Shown here: positions 7,757 to 16,950 of the stretch, one piece after another
Layout of the letters: each line of letters opens with the position of its first letter
Position numbering within the stretch: the stretch's first letter is position 1
Assembly: GCF_000379725.1 (NCBI RefSeq)
Contig: NZ_KB903665.1
Location: 14,328 to 78,327, forward strand
Direction of reading: 5' to 3'
DNA from: Cytophaga aurantiaca DSM 3654
GTDB taxonomy: Bacteria; Bacteroidota; Bacteroidia; Cytophagales; Cytophagaceae
Length of the DNA: 64,000 bases
Notes under the pieces: model-generated
What the model was told of the DNA's origin: nothing
The model's input: the letters and a program-made list of their open reading frames with translations, nothing else
The model's database searches: none
Program-made: the position numbers and the translations under genes

Positions 7757-9415
7757 ATGATAAAAAAACAAGTGATGCATTCAAAATTGATTGTGGCTTT
7801 AGCAATACTTCTTATCGGAACAATGAGTTGTCATAAAAAGCACGATGAGCCGACCGGAAATACTCATGCATTCATACATACAAGTGGTACCGATATTTTA
7901 GATGCTAACGGAAATAAAATCTATTTGCGTGGTGTAGCATTTGGCAACGAGGTATGGTCCAATGTTGAAGTTCCTACAACACATCATTCAGAAGCAGACT
8001 ATGGTCGTGTGCATGATATGGGAATGAATGCGGTGCGTTTTTATATGAATTACAAAACGTTTGAAGATGATGCTAACCCCTATGTATACAAGAAGACAGG
8101 CTGGGATTGGATTGATCTGAATATTGCCTGGGCAAAGGCACACAATGTATATTTAATTTTAAACATGCACGTTCCGCAAGGGGGCTTTCAATCAAATGGC
8201 AACGGCGGTGCGTTGTGGAACGATCAGGCAAATCAGGATCGTTTGAAAGCATTGTGGTTTAATATTGCTAAACGTTATGCGAATGAACCTACCATTGCAG
8301 CATTTGATCTATTAAATGAACCGGTGGTTACCACTTCGATTTCTCAATGGTCAACTTTAGCACAGGATATTGTGGATACCATTCGTACCGTGAATGCAAA
8401 TCAGATGATCATTGTAGAGCGCGTAAATGCTGTGGGTTCAGATTGGTCGAATAATTCGGACATGAACTTTTTTGATCTGAAAGGAGACAACATTGCGTAC
8501 GAATTCCATTTTTATCAACCAATGGAATTTACACATCAGGGTGCAAGCTGGATTTCACCGGTACCTGCAATCGGACAAACATATCCAGATCCAAGTCGGA
8601 TTTACATTACAGGAAGTTCCGGTTTTTATACGGCATCGTTCTCTAATCCAACGCTTGCTGCAGGTACGTATGATTGGACACAATATGTTGAATCCCCTAA
8701 GTTTACAGTAAATGATCCGCTGATAAAATTGGCAAAGCCTACTTTTGTAAATCGTGAGAATACAGGTAAAGTCTGGATAGATGATATTGTTGTAAAAGAA
8801 TACGATGCTACTGGTGCTTATGTACAAACGATTCTGTCCATTGATGTTACATCTTTTGATGGTTGGTACTATTGGAGTCAGGATCTCCTGGGTACTGCTG
8901 GTACAGATAATACAACTGGACATTCCAATTCCAATTCCATCTATGTGGAAGGTTCAACAAGCGATGCAAATTTGAGTAATTCAAAATATTATTTTATACC
9001 GAAACAAGGCTATTCGTATACTGTAGGTGGTTGGGTGAAAGGCGAAGCAGTTACTTCAGGCTCCAAAGCAATGTTCCGTTTGGATTTTGAAAAGCTCAGC
9101 ACAGGTGGAAGTGCATATGCTTTAAACAAAGATTATTTAGCTGCTCAGGTAGATCAATATTATAATTGGACACAAACGAAAAACAGACCTTTATTTTTAG
9201 GCGAGTTTGGTGCCATTCAGTTTGCATACGACAATGATCTTGGTGGTGTGCAATGGACAGGCGATATGATCGATATCCTCAAAGCACGTAATGCACACTT
9301 TACCTATCATTGCTATCACGAAGATAACTTTGGTATTTATAGAGGTAGTGGAACAATCGATCCTTCGAATTGCAATCAACCTTTAATTGATTTGTTTAAA
9401 TCAAAATTGCCATAA
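7757..9415 (+). CDS. Lipoprotein GH5 glycoside hydrolase (cellulase-like) with inserted beta-sandwich
   Basis: A 552-residue secreted glycosidase. The signal ends in a lipobox (GTMSC, Cys25), so it is probably lipid-anchored. The GH5 barrel runs from about residue 38: 'NGNKIYLRGVAFGNE', the acid/base in FDLLNEP (Glu188), His251/Tyr253 in 'EFHFYQP', and the nucleophile in LFLGEFG (Glu483). About 200 residues (265-460) are inserted between the His/Tyr strand and the nucleophile strand. That stretch, with 'SIYVEGSTSDAN' and 'YTVGGWVKGEA', resembles a CBM4/9-type sugar-binding sandwich. GH5 enzymes cleave beta-1,4-glucans or mannans; a cellulase role fits the organism, but substrate cannot be read from sequence. 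The gene stands alone with its own terminator. Confidence 0.9.
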   Translation: MIKKQVMHSKLIVALAILLIGTMSCHKKHDEPTGNTHAFIHTSGTDILDANGNKIYLRGVAFGNEVWSNVEVPTTHHSEADYGRVHDMGMNAVRFYMNYKTFEDDANPYVYKKTGWDWIDLNIAWAKAHNVYLILNMHVPQGGFQSNGNGGALWNDQANQDRLKALWFNIAKRYANEPTIAAFDLLNEPVVTTSISQWSTLAQDIVDTIRTVNANQMIIVERVNAVGSDWSNNSDMNFFDLKGDNIAYEFHFYQPMEFTHQGASWISPVPAIGQTYPDPSRIYITGSSGFYTASFSNPTLAAGTYDWTQYVESPKFTVNDPLIKLAKPTFVNRENTGKVWIDDIVVKEYDATGAYVQTILSIDVTSFDGWYYWSQDLLGTAGTDNTTGHSNSNSIYVEGSTSDANLSNSKYYFIPKQGYSYTVGGWVKGEAVTSGSKAMFRLDFEKLSTGGSAYALNKDYLAAQVDQYYNWTQTKNRPLFLGEFGAIQFAYDNDLGGVQWTGDMIDILKARNAHFTYHCYHEDNFGIYRGSGTIDPSNCNQPLIDLFKSKLP

Positions 9416-9436
9416 TGCAATTGGTGAAAAAAATAA

Positions 9437-9482
9437 AAGGTCTGTATGATAGCGTTATCATGCAGACCTTTTATTTTATGGA
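9437..9482 (+). terminator. Terminator hairpin after the GH5 gene
   Basis: A 13-bp stem with one mismatch (9439-9451 with 9466-9478), GGTCTG...CAGACC at its base, flanked by A-rich and T-rich runs. Confidence 0.85.
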
Positions 9483-9648
9483 AGGATACGATTTTTTTAT
9501 TGTAGAAAAACAGGATGTTGTTAAGTTTTTATTTTTTAAAAAACGAGCTATTAATAAAATGTGTATCTTCAATACTTAAATTAGTTGAAGATATTTCACA
9601 ATCTGATTTGTGAAGCAGTGATGTAAAGCCTCGTGTTGACTAACGTTT

Positions 9649-11116
9649 ATGTTAAATCTTGAAGAATTATTATTAGGTCTCTCCACACTTATTTTAGCGA
9701 GCATTTTTATTGCACGCATAAGTAATAATTTGGGCGTACCGGTACTATTACTTTTTTTAGGAGTAGGGATGCTGGCAGGTTCTCAGGGACCCGGAGGCAT
9801 TGCCTTTGAAGATTATGCTCTTGCGCAATCCATTGGTATTACTGCGTTGGTATTCATCTTATTTTCCGGAGGACTCTCTACGCATTGGAAAATTGTAAAA
9901 CCTGTATTGCTGCCATCATTGAGTCTGGCAACCGTCGGTGTTTTGATAACAGCTGTTTCCATAGCATTGTTCATTGTTTGCGCATTATGTATTTCATGTA
10001 TCCTTATTGATCAGTTTACTATTGGGATCTATTGTGGCTTCAACAGACGCGGCAGCAGTGTTCTCTATTATCGGTGCACGCAACATAAAGATCAAAGGCA
10101 ATATAACGCCTTTACTTGAGCTTGAATCAGGTAGCAATGATCCTATGGCAGTCTTTCTTACCATTACACTCATTCATTTGATCAAAGCAACGGAAACTTC
10201 TTATGCGTTGCTGGCTCTGCAGTTTGTATGGGAGATGGGTGTCGGTCTGGCAATGGGATTATTATTGGGTAAGGCAATCGTATTTGTTATTAACAGATTG
10301 AAAATACCGATTGAAGGGTTGTATCAGGTATTTGTTTTTGCATCGGCATTCTTTGTGTATGCATCTACCAATATGATCCATGGCAGTGGGTTCCTTGCAG
10401 TATATGTTGCAGGTATGGTTGTTGGAAATAACAACATTGTACATAAGAAAAACGTGTTCCGGTTTTTTGATGGGATGGCATGGATCGCACAGATCATAAT
10501 GTTCCTTACCTTAGGTTTACTGGTATTTCCAAGTCATATTCTTACGGCATTCAAAACGGAATTATCGATTTCGTTGGTCCTTATTTTTCTGGCCCGACCT
10601 CTAGGAGTTTTCATTTCCTTAATACCTTTTAATTTTAGTATTAAAGAAAAGGTATTTATTTCATGGGTTGGTTTGCGTGGTGCTGTTCCGATTATTCTGG
10701 CTACATTCCCTTTGCTTGCAGGTGTTGCAGAGGCGCAGTGGATCTTCAATGTAGTATTTTTTATTGTGATCACTTCTGCATTATTACAAGGCTGGTCCAT
10801 ACCATTTGTATTAAACATGTTGAAATTGAAAGACGATCATACTCCGTTTATCACTTCGCCAACAGAATTTAATCATTTGGATGAAGTAGACAGAGTTCGG
10901 ATCAATATGGTTGTTCCGGATAGTGATGTATTCAATAACCAGTCTATTGTTTCGATAAAAGCATTGCAGGGCTGTTTGATCATCACCGTGAAGCGTGGGG
11001 ATACCTATTTTGTTCCAAGCGGAGGGACGATCTTAAAAAGCGGAGATTATCTGCAGGCACTGGTGAGTAAATCAAAAGTAGAAGAACTGGAATATATTTT
11101 AGTAGTCTCTCAATAG
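9649..11116 (+). pseudogene. NhaP2/CvrA-type cation/H+ antiporter, broken by a 7-bp duplication
   Basis: The gene encodes a CPA1-type cation/proton antiporter with a C-terminal TrkA-C (RCK_C) domain, but in two frames. Frame 1 from 9649 gives the N-terminal helices (to 'VLITAVSIALF'); frame 2 from about 9974 gives the rest, including 'LLGSIVASTDAAAVFS', 'ELESGSNDPMAVFLT' and a regulatory tail 'SIKALQGCLIITVKRGD'. The break is a perfect tandem duplication CATTGTT-CATTGTT at 9965-9978. Removing one copy restores a continuous 486-codon frame through 'IALFAHYVFH'. As written, frame 1 would end at 10119 as a 156-residue fragment. The second part could restart only at TTG 9974. It may be a recent slippage mutation, a reversible switch or a sequencing error. 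Confidence 0.9.
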
Positions 11117-11185
11117 ATTTATAATACTCTCTTAAAAGAATCAGATTTTGAAAAGAAATACCCGAGCAATCTGTAGTTGAAAAAA

Positions 11186-11854
11186 TTACAGGCAGTCTTC
11201 TTTTTTTAATTTTTTATAATCACCCGGTTTTAAATCACCTAATACTACATATGTAATACGAATGCGCTTCAGCATCGTAACATTCAAGTCTAGCTTATAA
11301 CACATTCTGCGGATCTGTCTGTTTAAGCCTTGTGTGAGAATAATCTGAAAAGAATGAGATGAGATTCTTACAACATGAGCCGGACGGGTTTTTTGTCCCA
11401 TGATCACAATGCCTTCAGCTAATTTTGAAATTGCTTCATCAGTTAGTTCAGCGTCTACTTCAACAACATATTCTTTTTCTTTGAAATTTTCTGAAAATGC
11501 AATGTCTTTGTAGAGCTTTCCATCATTGGTTAAAAGGAGTAAACCTTCAGATTCTTTATCTAACCTGCCAATCGGATACAGATGCTCTTCAAATGGAAGC
11601 AAGGCCAGCAAATTATTTTCAATAGTGGCATTTAATGTACATTCAATGCCACGTGGTTTGTAGAATGCATAGTATTGATGTTCTACACCTTCCTGAAGTA
11701 TATCTCCATCCAATTCAACGGAATCTGTTTTCAATACATCTTGTCGTTGAAGAGCTTTTTGTTTATTGATAAACACACGATTTTCGTTAAGCATGCTGCT
11801 TGCCTTTTCTTTCGAAATATGGAAGCGCTTCACAAGAAATTCGTTTATGTTCAT
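11186..11854 (-). CDS. RsuA/RluB/E/F-family rRNA pseudouridine synthase
   Basis: A 222-residue protein with an N-terminal S4 RNA-binding domain (residues 1-45: 'INEFLVKRFHISKEKASSML') and a pseudouridine synthase domain. The catalytic Asp is in 'PIGRLDKESEGLLLLTNDG', and the family motif 'LTQGLNRQIRRMCYKLD' is complete. Members isomerise specific uridines in 16S or 23S rRNA. The short form with 'GLNRQIRRMC' most resembles RluF-type enzymes (23S U2604), but the exact target is inference. It is convergent with the antiporter gene. Confidence 0.92.
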   Translation of the reverse strand: MNINEFLVKRFHISKEKASSMLNENRVFINKQKALQRQDVLKTDSVELDGDILQEGVEHQYYAFYKPRGIECTLNATIENNLLALLPFEEHLYPIGRLDKESEGLLLLTNDGKLYKDIAFSENFKEKEYVVEVDAELTDEAISKLAEGIVIMGQKTRPAHVVRISSHSFQIILTQGLNRQIRRMCYKLDLNVTMLKRIRITYVVLGDLKPGDYKKLKKEDCL

Positions 11855-11991
11855 TTAATTGAATCGTTGTGGTTATTTGTTTGTAAGGTATAACAATCAA
11901 AGTTCTATTTAAAAAAGAACTTTCACAAACATGGACTTATATAATCAGTCTGGCTCTGTAGACGTCTTTTTTACTATCACTCATTTATTTG

Positions 11992-11999
11992 TACCTTTG
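11992..11999 (+). promoter_or_regulatory. TAnnTTTG promoter box upstream of ttcA
   Basis: TACCTTTG at 11992-11999 matches the Bacteroidota -7 box. Transcription would begin about 20 nt before the ttcA start. A clear -33 TTTG is not visible. Confidence 0.55.
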
Positions 12000-12025
12000 T
12001 AAACAATCCAAATCAATCCGAAATC

Positions 12026-12856
12026 ATGCCTTTGCCAAGTCCCGAAGAGAAGAATACAAACCGTTTGCGTAAATGCTTTTGGGAAGCAATCGACGAGTTT
12101 ACATTGATCGAACCCGGCGACAAAATTATGGTATGTTTGTCTGGCGGAAAGGATAGTTATACCATGCTTGATCTGTTTTTGCATGTGCAAAGTGTGCGCA
12201 AGAATTTTGAGATTATTGCTGTTAATTTAGATCAGAAGCAACCAGATTATCCTGAGCATATTTTACCTGAATACTTAACAAAATTAGGAGTCAATTTTAA
12301 AATTGTTGAAAAGGATACGTATAGCATTGTTATTGATAAAACACCTGTTGGAAAAACAATGTGCAGTCTTTGCTCGCGTTTGCGCAGAGGCAATCTGTAT
12401 GCAACAGCAGAGGAGATCGGTGCTACAAAGATCGCATTGGGGCATCATCGGGAAGATGTGCTGGAAACATTTTTCCTGAATTTATTTTTTAGCGGAAAGA
12501 TGGAAGCTATGCCAGCAAAATATAGAACAGATGATGGCAAACATGTGGTGATCCGTCCGATGGTATATTGCAAGGAAAATGAAATTGCAGCATATGCGGT
12601 TCAAAAAAACTTTCCGATCATACCATGTAATCTCTGCGGCTCGCAGGAAAACATGCAGCGCAAGTTAACGAAGAAAATGCTGTCGGATTGGGAAGTGCAG
12701 TATCCGGATCGAAAAGAAGTTATTTATAACGCATTAAAAAATATAAGTCCATCACATTTGTTTGACACGGACTTATACGATTTTAAAAATCTTGAGCATC
12801 GGGTAGATGAACTGAATCAAAAAGACTCTCCTAAAGCAGAGGAGTATATACCATAA
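12026..12856 (+). CDS. tRNA 2-thiocytidine biosynthesis protein TtcA
   Basis: A 276-residue PP-loop ATPase. The adenylation motif is SGGKDS (residues 39-44). Conserved cysteines are Cys113 and Cys116 (CSLC) and Cys201 (CNLC), which together ligate the Fe-S cluster used to insert sulfur at C32 of tRNAs. '[18 protein letters not shown]' is also typical of the TtcA/TtuA group. The length is slightly short of the E. coli protein (311) but all key residues are present. It is a single gene with a Bacteroidota promoter box upstream and a terminator downstream. Confidence 0.93.
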   Translation: MPLPSPEEKNTNRLRKCFWEAIDEFTLIEPGDKIMVCLSGGKDSYTMLDLFLHVQSVRKNFEIIAVNLDQKQPDYPEHILPEYLTKLGVNFKIVEKDTYSIVIDKTPVGKTMCSLCSRLRRGNLYATAEEIGATKIALGHHREDVLETFFLNLFFSGKMEAMPAKYRTDDGKHVVIRPMVYCKENEIAAYAVQKNFPIIPCNLCGSQENMQRKLTKKMLSDWEVQYPDRKEVIYNALKNISPSHLFDTDLYDFKNLEHRVDELNQKDSPKAEEYIP

Positions 12857-12879
12857 AATGCTTGATATGCGATAAAAAG

Positions 12880-12915
12880 AAGAAGCTCATGGGTTAAATC
12901 ATGAGCTTCTTTTTT
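12880..12915. terminator. Bidirectional terminator between ttcA and a convergent gene
   Basis: AGAAGCTCATG and CATGAGCTTCT form an 11-bp stem flanked by A-rich and T-rich runs. It serves ttcA and probably the convergent minus-strand gene. Confidence 0.85.
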
Positions 12916-12931
12916 ATCGGATTGACTCTGT

Positions 12932-13399
12932 TTATTCAACGTCTTCGGGTGTCAGATCGCCTTCTTTCGGTTTAGTACCTGCGGCTCTGTTCTTTTGATA
13001 TTCTGCTTTTTTCTGTTTTTTAATTTCATCCCATTTGGTTTTTTGATCTGCAGTCAGAATCGCGTTCAAGCTGGTATTGTAACTATCGCGCACAGATTTA
13101 GCTTCTGTTTTGGCAGCTTCCATATTGCCTTTATTCTTTGTACGGATGCTGTCGAGCTGTTTTGCTTTTGATGTATTAAGGGCCGCAACTTTTGTTTGCT
13201 GGTCACTTGTTAAATTTAAATTAGTGGTCATGTACTGAGTCAGTTTTGTTGCCTTTTGTTCAGCAGTCATTTTTTGTCCCTCCGGGTGCTGACCGCCACC
13301 TGGATGTTGACCGCCTCCGCCTTGGTGGCCATTTTGCTGTGCTAACGATGCGAATATTACGCCCGAAAGGAAAACGATTGAGAAAATGAATTTTTTCAT
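12932..13399 (-). CDS. Small secreted LTXXQ/Spy-like protein
   Basis: The start at 13399 gives 155 residues with a signal peptide (MKKFIFSIVFLSGVIFASLAQ). The open frame extends further upstream, but that extension lacks a signal and is unlikely. After a Gly/His/Gln-rich linker (GGGGQHPGGGQHPEG) there are two helical segments with 'LTxDQ' motifs: 'LNLTSDQQTKVAAL' and 'ILTADQKTKWDEI'. This pattern is shared with Spy/CpxP-like periplasmic chaperones and many Bacteroidota DUF4890-type proteins. A role in envelope stress or metal response is inference. The His-rich linker could bind metal. Confidence 0.8.
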   Translation of the reverse strand: MKKFIFSIVFLSGVIFASLAQQNGHQGGGGQHPGGGQHPEGQKMTAEQKATKLTQYMTTNLNLTSDQQTKVAALNTSKAKQLDSIRTKNKGNMEAAKTEAKSVRDSYNTSLNAILTADQKTKWDEIKKQKKAEYQKNRAAGTKPKEGDLTPEDVE

Positions 13400-13618
13400 A
13401 GAATTTAGATGGTTAATGGTTAAAACTGCCTGTCTTATACTTAGACGCCATTTGAATCTAAATCCTTCGTTTTTTCTGAAATAATTTTCAGGGTCAAAAT
13501 AAAATTCCAAAAATGGAATGCCATATATTTTTATAATTAAAAGCAATAGAATATACCTTTCATTCAGTAACTTGTTGACACTATTTTGAAGAATGCTAAA
13601 ATTACATTCGACCCTGGA

Positions 13619-16600
13619 ATGATGTGGAATAAAAATATTCGTAAGTGGCTTTTTATTTTTTTAGGTACTGTTTCAGTGCTGCTGATTGCTCCATTTATTG
13701 TTGTTCAGCTTTATAAAGACGAGATCAAAACAGAGATCGAAAAGACCATCGATGAAAATATTGAAGGTACTGTTACGTTTGAAAAAATAAATTATTCCTT
13801 CTTTTTTCATTTTCCTCATTTAACATTGGCAATGAACAATGTGGATGTAGTAGGGATTAAAGAATTCGACAAAGACACACTTGCGCATGTTGAACGGATC
13901 GATTTAAAGTTAAGCTGGTTAAAAATTATCTTCTTTAATAAAATTGAAGTCGACCGCATCGTATTGAACAGACCAAAAGTTCACATGCACATTTTGCCCG
14001 ATGGGTGTATGAATTACAATATTTTAAAAAAAGATACCTTAGCCAGTTCGGATGAAAAATTTGCTTCTATTTCGCTGGATGAATTTTCGATACGGGATGG
14101 AGTTGTTCAATATTTAGATCAGACAACAAACCGATGGCTTGAGTTGCATGGACTGGATCACGATGGAAGAATTAAAATTGTAGGGGATACGGTTGAATAT
14201 TTAACAGCCACTACCATTGAACACGTTTCTGCTTCTGATCGGGATATTCATTATATGCAAGATAAAAAACTTGTATTGAAAATGGATATTCAATACGATA
14301 TGCGTTCAAATATCTGTTTGATCAATGAGAATAGCATTCAATTGAATAAATTAATTTTGGGTTTGGATGGAACGATCGGTTTTTTGCCATCCGGTTATGA
14401 TTTTGATATTACCGTTGATTCAAAACAGGCATCCTTCAGCGATATTCTGTCTTTAATACCTGCTTTATACAAGCATGGATTCAAGGATATTAAAACCGAG
14501 GGCTTGTTAACGTGTTCAGGTATCATCAAAGGAAAATATTTTGATACAAGCGATGTACTTCCCGCTTTTCATCTTGATTTCAATATTTCGGATGCAATGC
14601 TGCAGATGCCGGAATTTCCTTCAAAAATAAAAGATATAGAATTCGATCTTGTTATCAAAAACGATTACGGAATTATTGATAGTACCATACTTGATCTGCA
14701 GCGTGTGAATATGGACTTCGGTGGACATCCCATCAAAGGCAGGTTCAAGATGCAGGGGTTTCATCAAATTTATATTGATACCGAAATTCTTGCAGAACTG
14801 GAATTTGAAAACATTGAAAAAGTTTTCCCTATTGAACATTTTGATGTCAAGGGAAAATTGAATTTTGATTTAAAAGCAAAAGGGATTTATAAGCGTGAGA
14901 CAACAAAGAATAAATCACACATTACCAGTATTCCTCAATTTGATCTGAATCTCTCTGTTAGTGATGGAACACTTAAATATGATAGTGCGGCTGCAATGTT
15001 TCACGGCATTCAGTTCTTTTTAAAGAGCAGTAATTCCGATGGTATACCGAATCATACAAACATTGATCTCAAAGCACTGCAGATGCATTTAGGCGACAAT
15101 ACGCTTTCAGGAAATGTATTGTTAAAAGGACTAAATCCATACTATATAAAATCAGATCTGAAAGCCTCAATGGATTTGGCTGATATCGAAAAACTCTACC
15201 CGGCAACCAATAATGTGATAAAAGGATTATTTCAGACAGATGTTTCTATTGATGGAGTATACGACGAAGAAAAGAAATTATTTCCTGCTGTGAATGCTTT
15301 GGTAAAACTTACAAACGGTTATTTGAAAAATTCGGATTATGCAGATCCGCTTGAAAATATAGAGATCATTGCCAAGGCTGTTAATCCGGATGGGAAAGCA
15401 GAAAATACGCGTGTTGATTTTGATCAAATCAATTTTCTAATGGAAGGAAATCCTTTTTCTGCTAAAGGATATATTGAAGATTTTGTCAAGATGAATTACG
15501 ACTTTACAATAAAGGGATTATTGGATCTTGATAAACTTACAAAAGTATTTCCAATTGAAGGAGTAGCTATGTCTGGTACTGTTGATACAGATATTGAAAC
15601 CAAAGGCTCAATAGTTGATCTTGAAAATAAGAATTTTTCGAATATTGCCTGTACAGGAAATATTGTACTTAACAATATCAAATACCGGACAGCTTCTTTC
15701 AGAGCGCCCTTGCATTTGAATAAAGCTTTTTTAAAGTTGACACCTGAAAAAATAATCATGACCCAATGTAATGGAAGAGTAGGAAGAACGAATTTTTCTA
15801 TGACGGGTGATCTAATCAATTACATGTATTTCCTCACATCCAATAACGATATGATCACCGGAGATCTCAAGCTTACCAGCGATACCTTAGACTTAACTCC
15901 GTGGATAGATAAAACATATACAGGGAAAAGAAAAAATCTTCCTACTGTAGAACCGGCCCCGGCTCCAATAGTTGAACAGACTGCCTGGGAAGTTCCTAAA
16001 AATGTAAACTTTGTTTTTGATTCAGAAATCAAACATGTGTTTTATCAGGATCTTCACATTACAGACTTGAAAGGTGAGATCGTGATACGAAATGGTATCT
16101 TAACCTTGAATGAGACGGGATTTAATTCTATGAATGCTTTTTTTTCAGTAGAAGGAATGTATAATACTACAGATATAAAACATCCTGCATTTGATGTGCA
16201 TCTGGTTGTGAAAGAATTGGATGTAAACAAAGCATATAAAGAGATTGCACTGGTTCGGAAACTGGCTCCAGCAGCAGGAGATACCTATGGAAGAGTATCG
16301 ATCAATTATAAACTGGCAGGCCTTTTAACACGAAAAGGCAACATAAAATTGGAATCATTGGTTGGTGGCGGAAATATTTCTATTACCAATGCAAAGATCA
16401 ATGGGATGAAAATGTTTGATGAAATTAGTCGTACTGCAAAAAAACAGGATATAAAAGATCCGGAATTAAAAAACCTTTCAATGGATTCAGAGATCCATGA
16501 TAATAAAATATTTGTTAAACCATTTTCATTAAAAGTAAATGGTTTGAATGCAGATATCGAAGGATCAAACGATATTACCGGAGGCAATTTAAATTATCTT

Positions 16601-16708
16601 ATAAAGATTGAATTGCTGCCGATCGATAAAATGAAAATTCCGTTTCACGTTACCGGCACCTATGATGATCCGAAGGTGGCGATGGGTAAAGGGAAGAAGG
16701 AAGGTTAG
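13619..16708 (+). CDS. AsmA-family protein
   Basis: A long envelope protein of about 1029 residues. The frame opens at TTG 13586, but ATG at 13619 or 13622 is a better start because it directly precedes the membrane anchor ('IRKWLFIFLGTVSVLLIAPFIVV'). A large periplasmic beta-rich body follows, with repeated 'L.L...I.LGDN..SG...L.GL' strands. It ends in the AsmA C-terminal domain ('SITNAKINGMKMFDEISR' to 'LNYLIKIELLP'). AsmA-like proteins form bridge-like grooves and are implicated in lipid traffic between the two membranes (family knowledge). The stop codon TAG is part of a GTCAGT-type repeat that continues downstream. Confidence 0.88.
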   Translation: MMWNKNIRKWLFIFLGTVSVLLIAPFIVVQLYKDEIKTEIEKTIDENIEGTVTFEKINYSFFFHFPHLTLAMNNVDVVGIKEFDKDTLAHVERIDLKLSWLKIIFFNKIEVDRIVLNRPKVHMHILPDGCMNYNILKKDTLASSDEKFASISLDEFSIRDGVVQYLDQTTNRWLELHGLDHDGRIKIVGDTVEYLTATTIEHVSASDRDIHYMQDKKLVLKMDIQYDMRSNICLINENSIQLNKLILGLDGTIGFLPSGYDFDITVDSKQASFSDILSLIPALYKHGFKDIKTEGLLTCSGIIKGKYFDTSDVLPAFHLDFNISDAMLQMPEFPSKIKDIEFDLVIKNDYGIIDSTILDLQRVNMDFGGHPIKGRFKMQGFHQIYIDTEILAELEFENIEKVFPIEHFDVKGKLNFDLKAKGIYKRETTKNKSHITSIPQFDLNLSVSDGTLKYDSAAAMFHGIQFFLKSSNSDGIPNHTNIDLKALQMHLGDNTLSGNVLLKGLNPYYIKSDLKASMDLADIEKLYPATNNVIKGLFQTDVSIDGVYDEEKKLFPAVNALVKLTNGYLKNSDYADPLENIEIIAKAVNPDGKAENTRVDFDQINFLMEGNPFSAKGYIEDFVKMNYDFTIKGLLDLDKLTKVFPIEGVAMSGTVDTDIETKGSIVDLENKNFSNIACTGNIVLNNIKYRTASFRAPLHLNKAFLKLTPEKIIMTQCNGRVGRTNFSMTGDLINYMYFLTSNNDMITGDLKLTSDTLDLTPWIDKTYTGKRKNLPTVEPAPAPIVEQTAWEVPKNVNFVFDSEIKHVFYQDLHITDLKGEIVIRNGILTLNETGFNSMNAFFSVEGMYNTTDIKHPAFDVHLVVKELDVNKAYKEIALVRKLAPAAGDTYGRVSINYKLAGLLTRKGNIKLESLVGGGNISITNAKINGMKMFDEISRTAKKQDIKDPELKNLSMDSEIHDNKIFVKPFSLKVNGLNADIEGSNDITGGNLNYLIKIELLPIDKMKIPFHVTGTYDDPKVAMGKGKKEG

Positions 16709-16950
16709 TGGTCAGTAGACAGTAGTCAGTGAGCAAAATGAGTATTGAGTACTCTGACGTCGATTTAATAAAGGATAGTAAATGAAATAAGAGTCTTCGA
16801 TTTGTTTAAGAAAGATTAATTTAACCGTAATGGTCGCAAAGGAGAGACGCAAGGGACGCAAAAAAAACGTCACAACGTACTATACTTCTCTAGTCTAGGA
16901 GCTAGTACCTAGCAACTGGAAACAGTTCTACTTACCACTGTTTACCACTA
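16703..16950. repeat. Mosaic of five intergenic repeat families between two convergent genes
   Basis: This 240-bp gap has no gene but holds, in order: a GTCAGT-type run beginning at the stop codon of the AsmA-like gene (16706-16732); a TGAGTATTGAGTACT unit (about 16740-16753); AAGGATAGTAAATGAAATAAG (16771-16790), matching the 21095-21114 copy; a CGCAAAGG/ACGCAAGG/ACGCAAA triplet (about 16832-16863); a CTAG-rich block (about 16893-16920); and TACCACTG/TTACCACTA (16931-16950), which includes the stop of the convergent HAD gene. Confidence 0.7.

Noticed and set aside
9949-10119. Programmed +1 frameshift in the antiporter
   Set aside because: No slippery run or shifty stop codon is visible, and a perfect 7-bp tandem duplication explains the frame change better.
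13586-13618. TTG start of the AsmA-like gene
   Set aside because: ATG codons at 13619 and 13622 directly precede the membrane anchor, so the upstream extension is unlikely.
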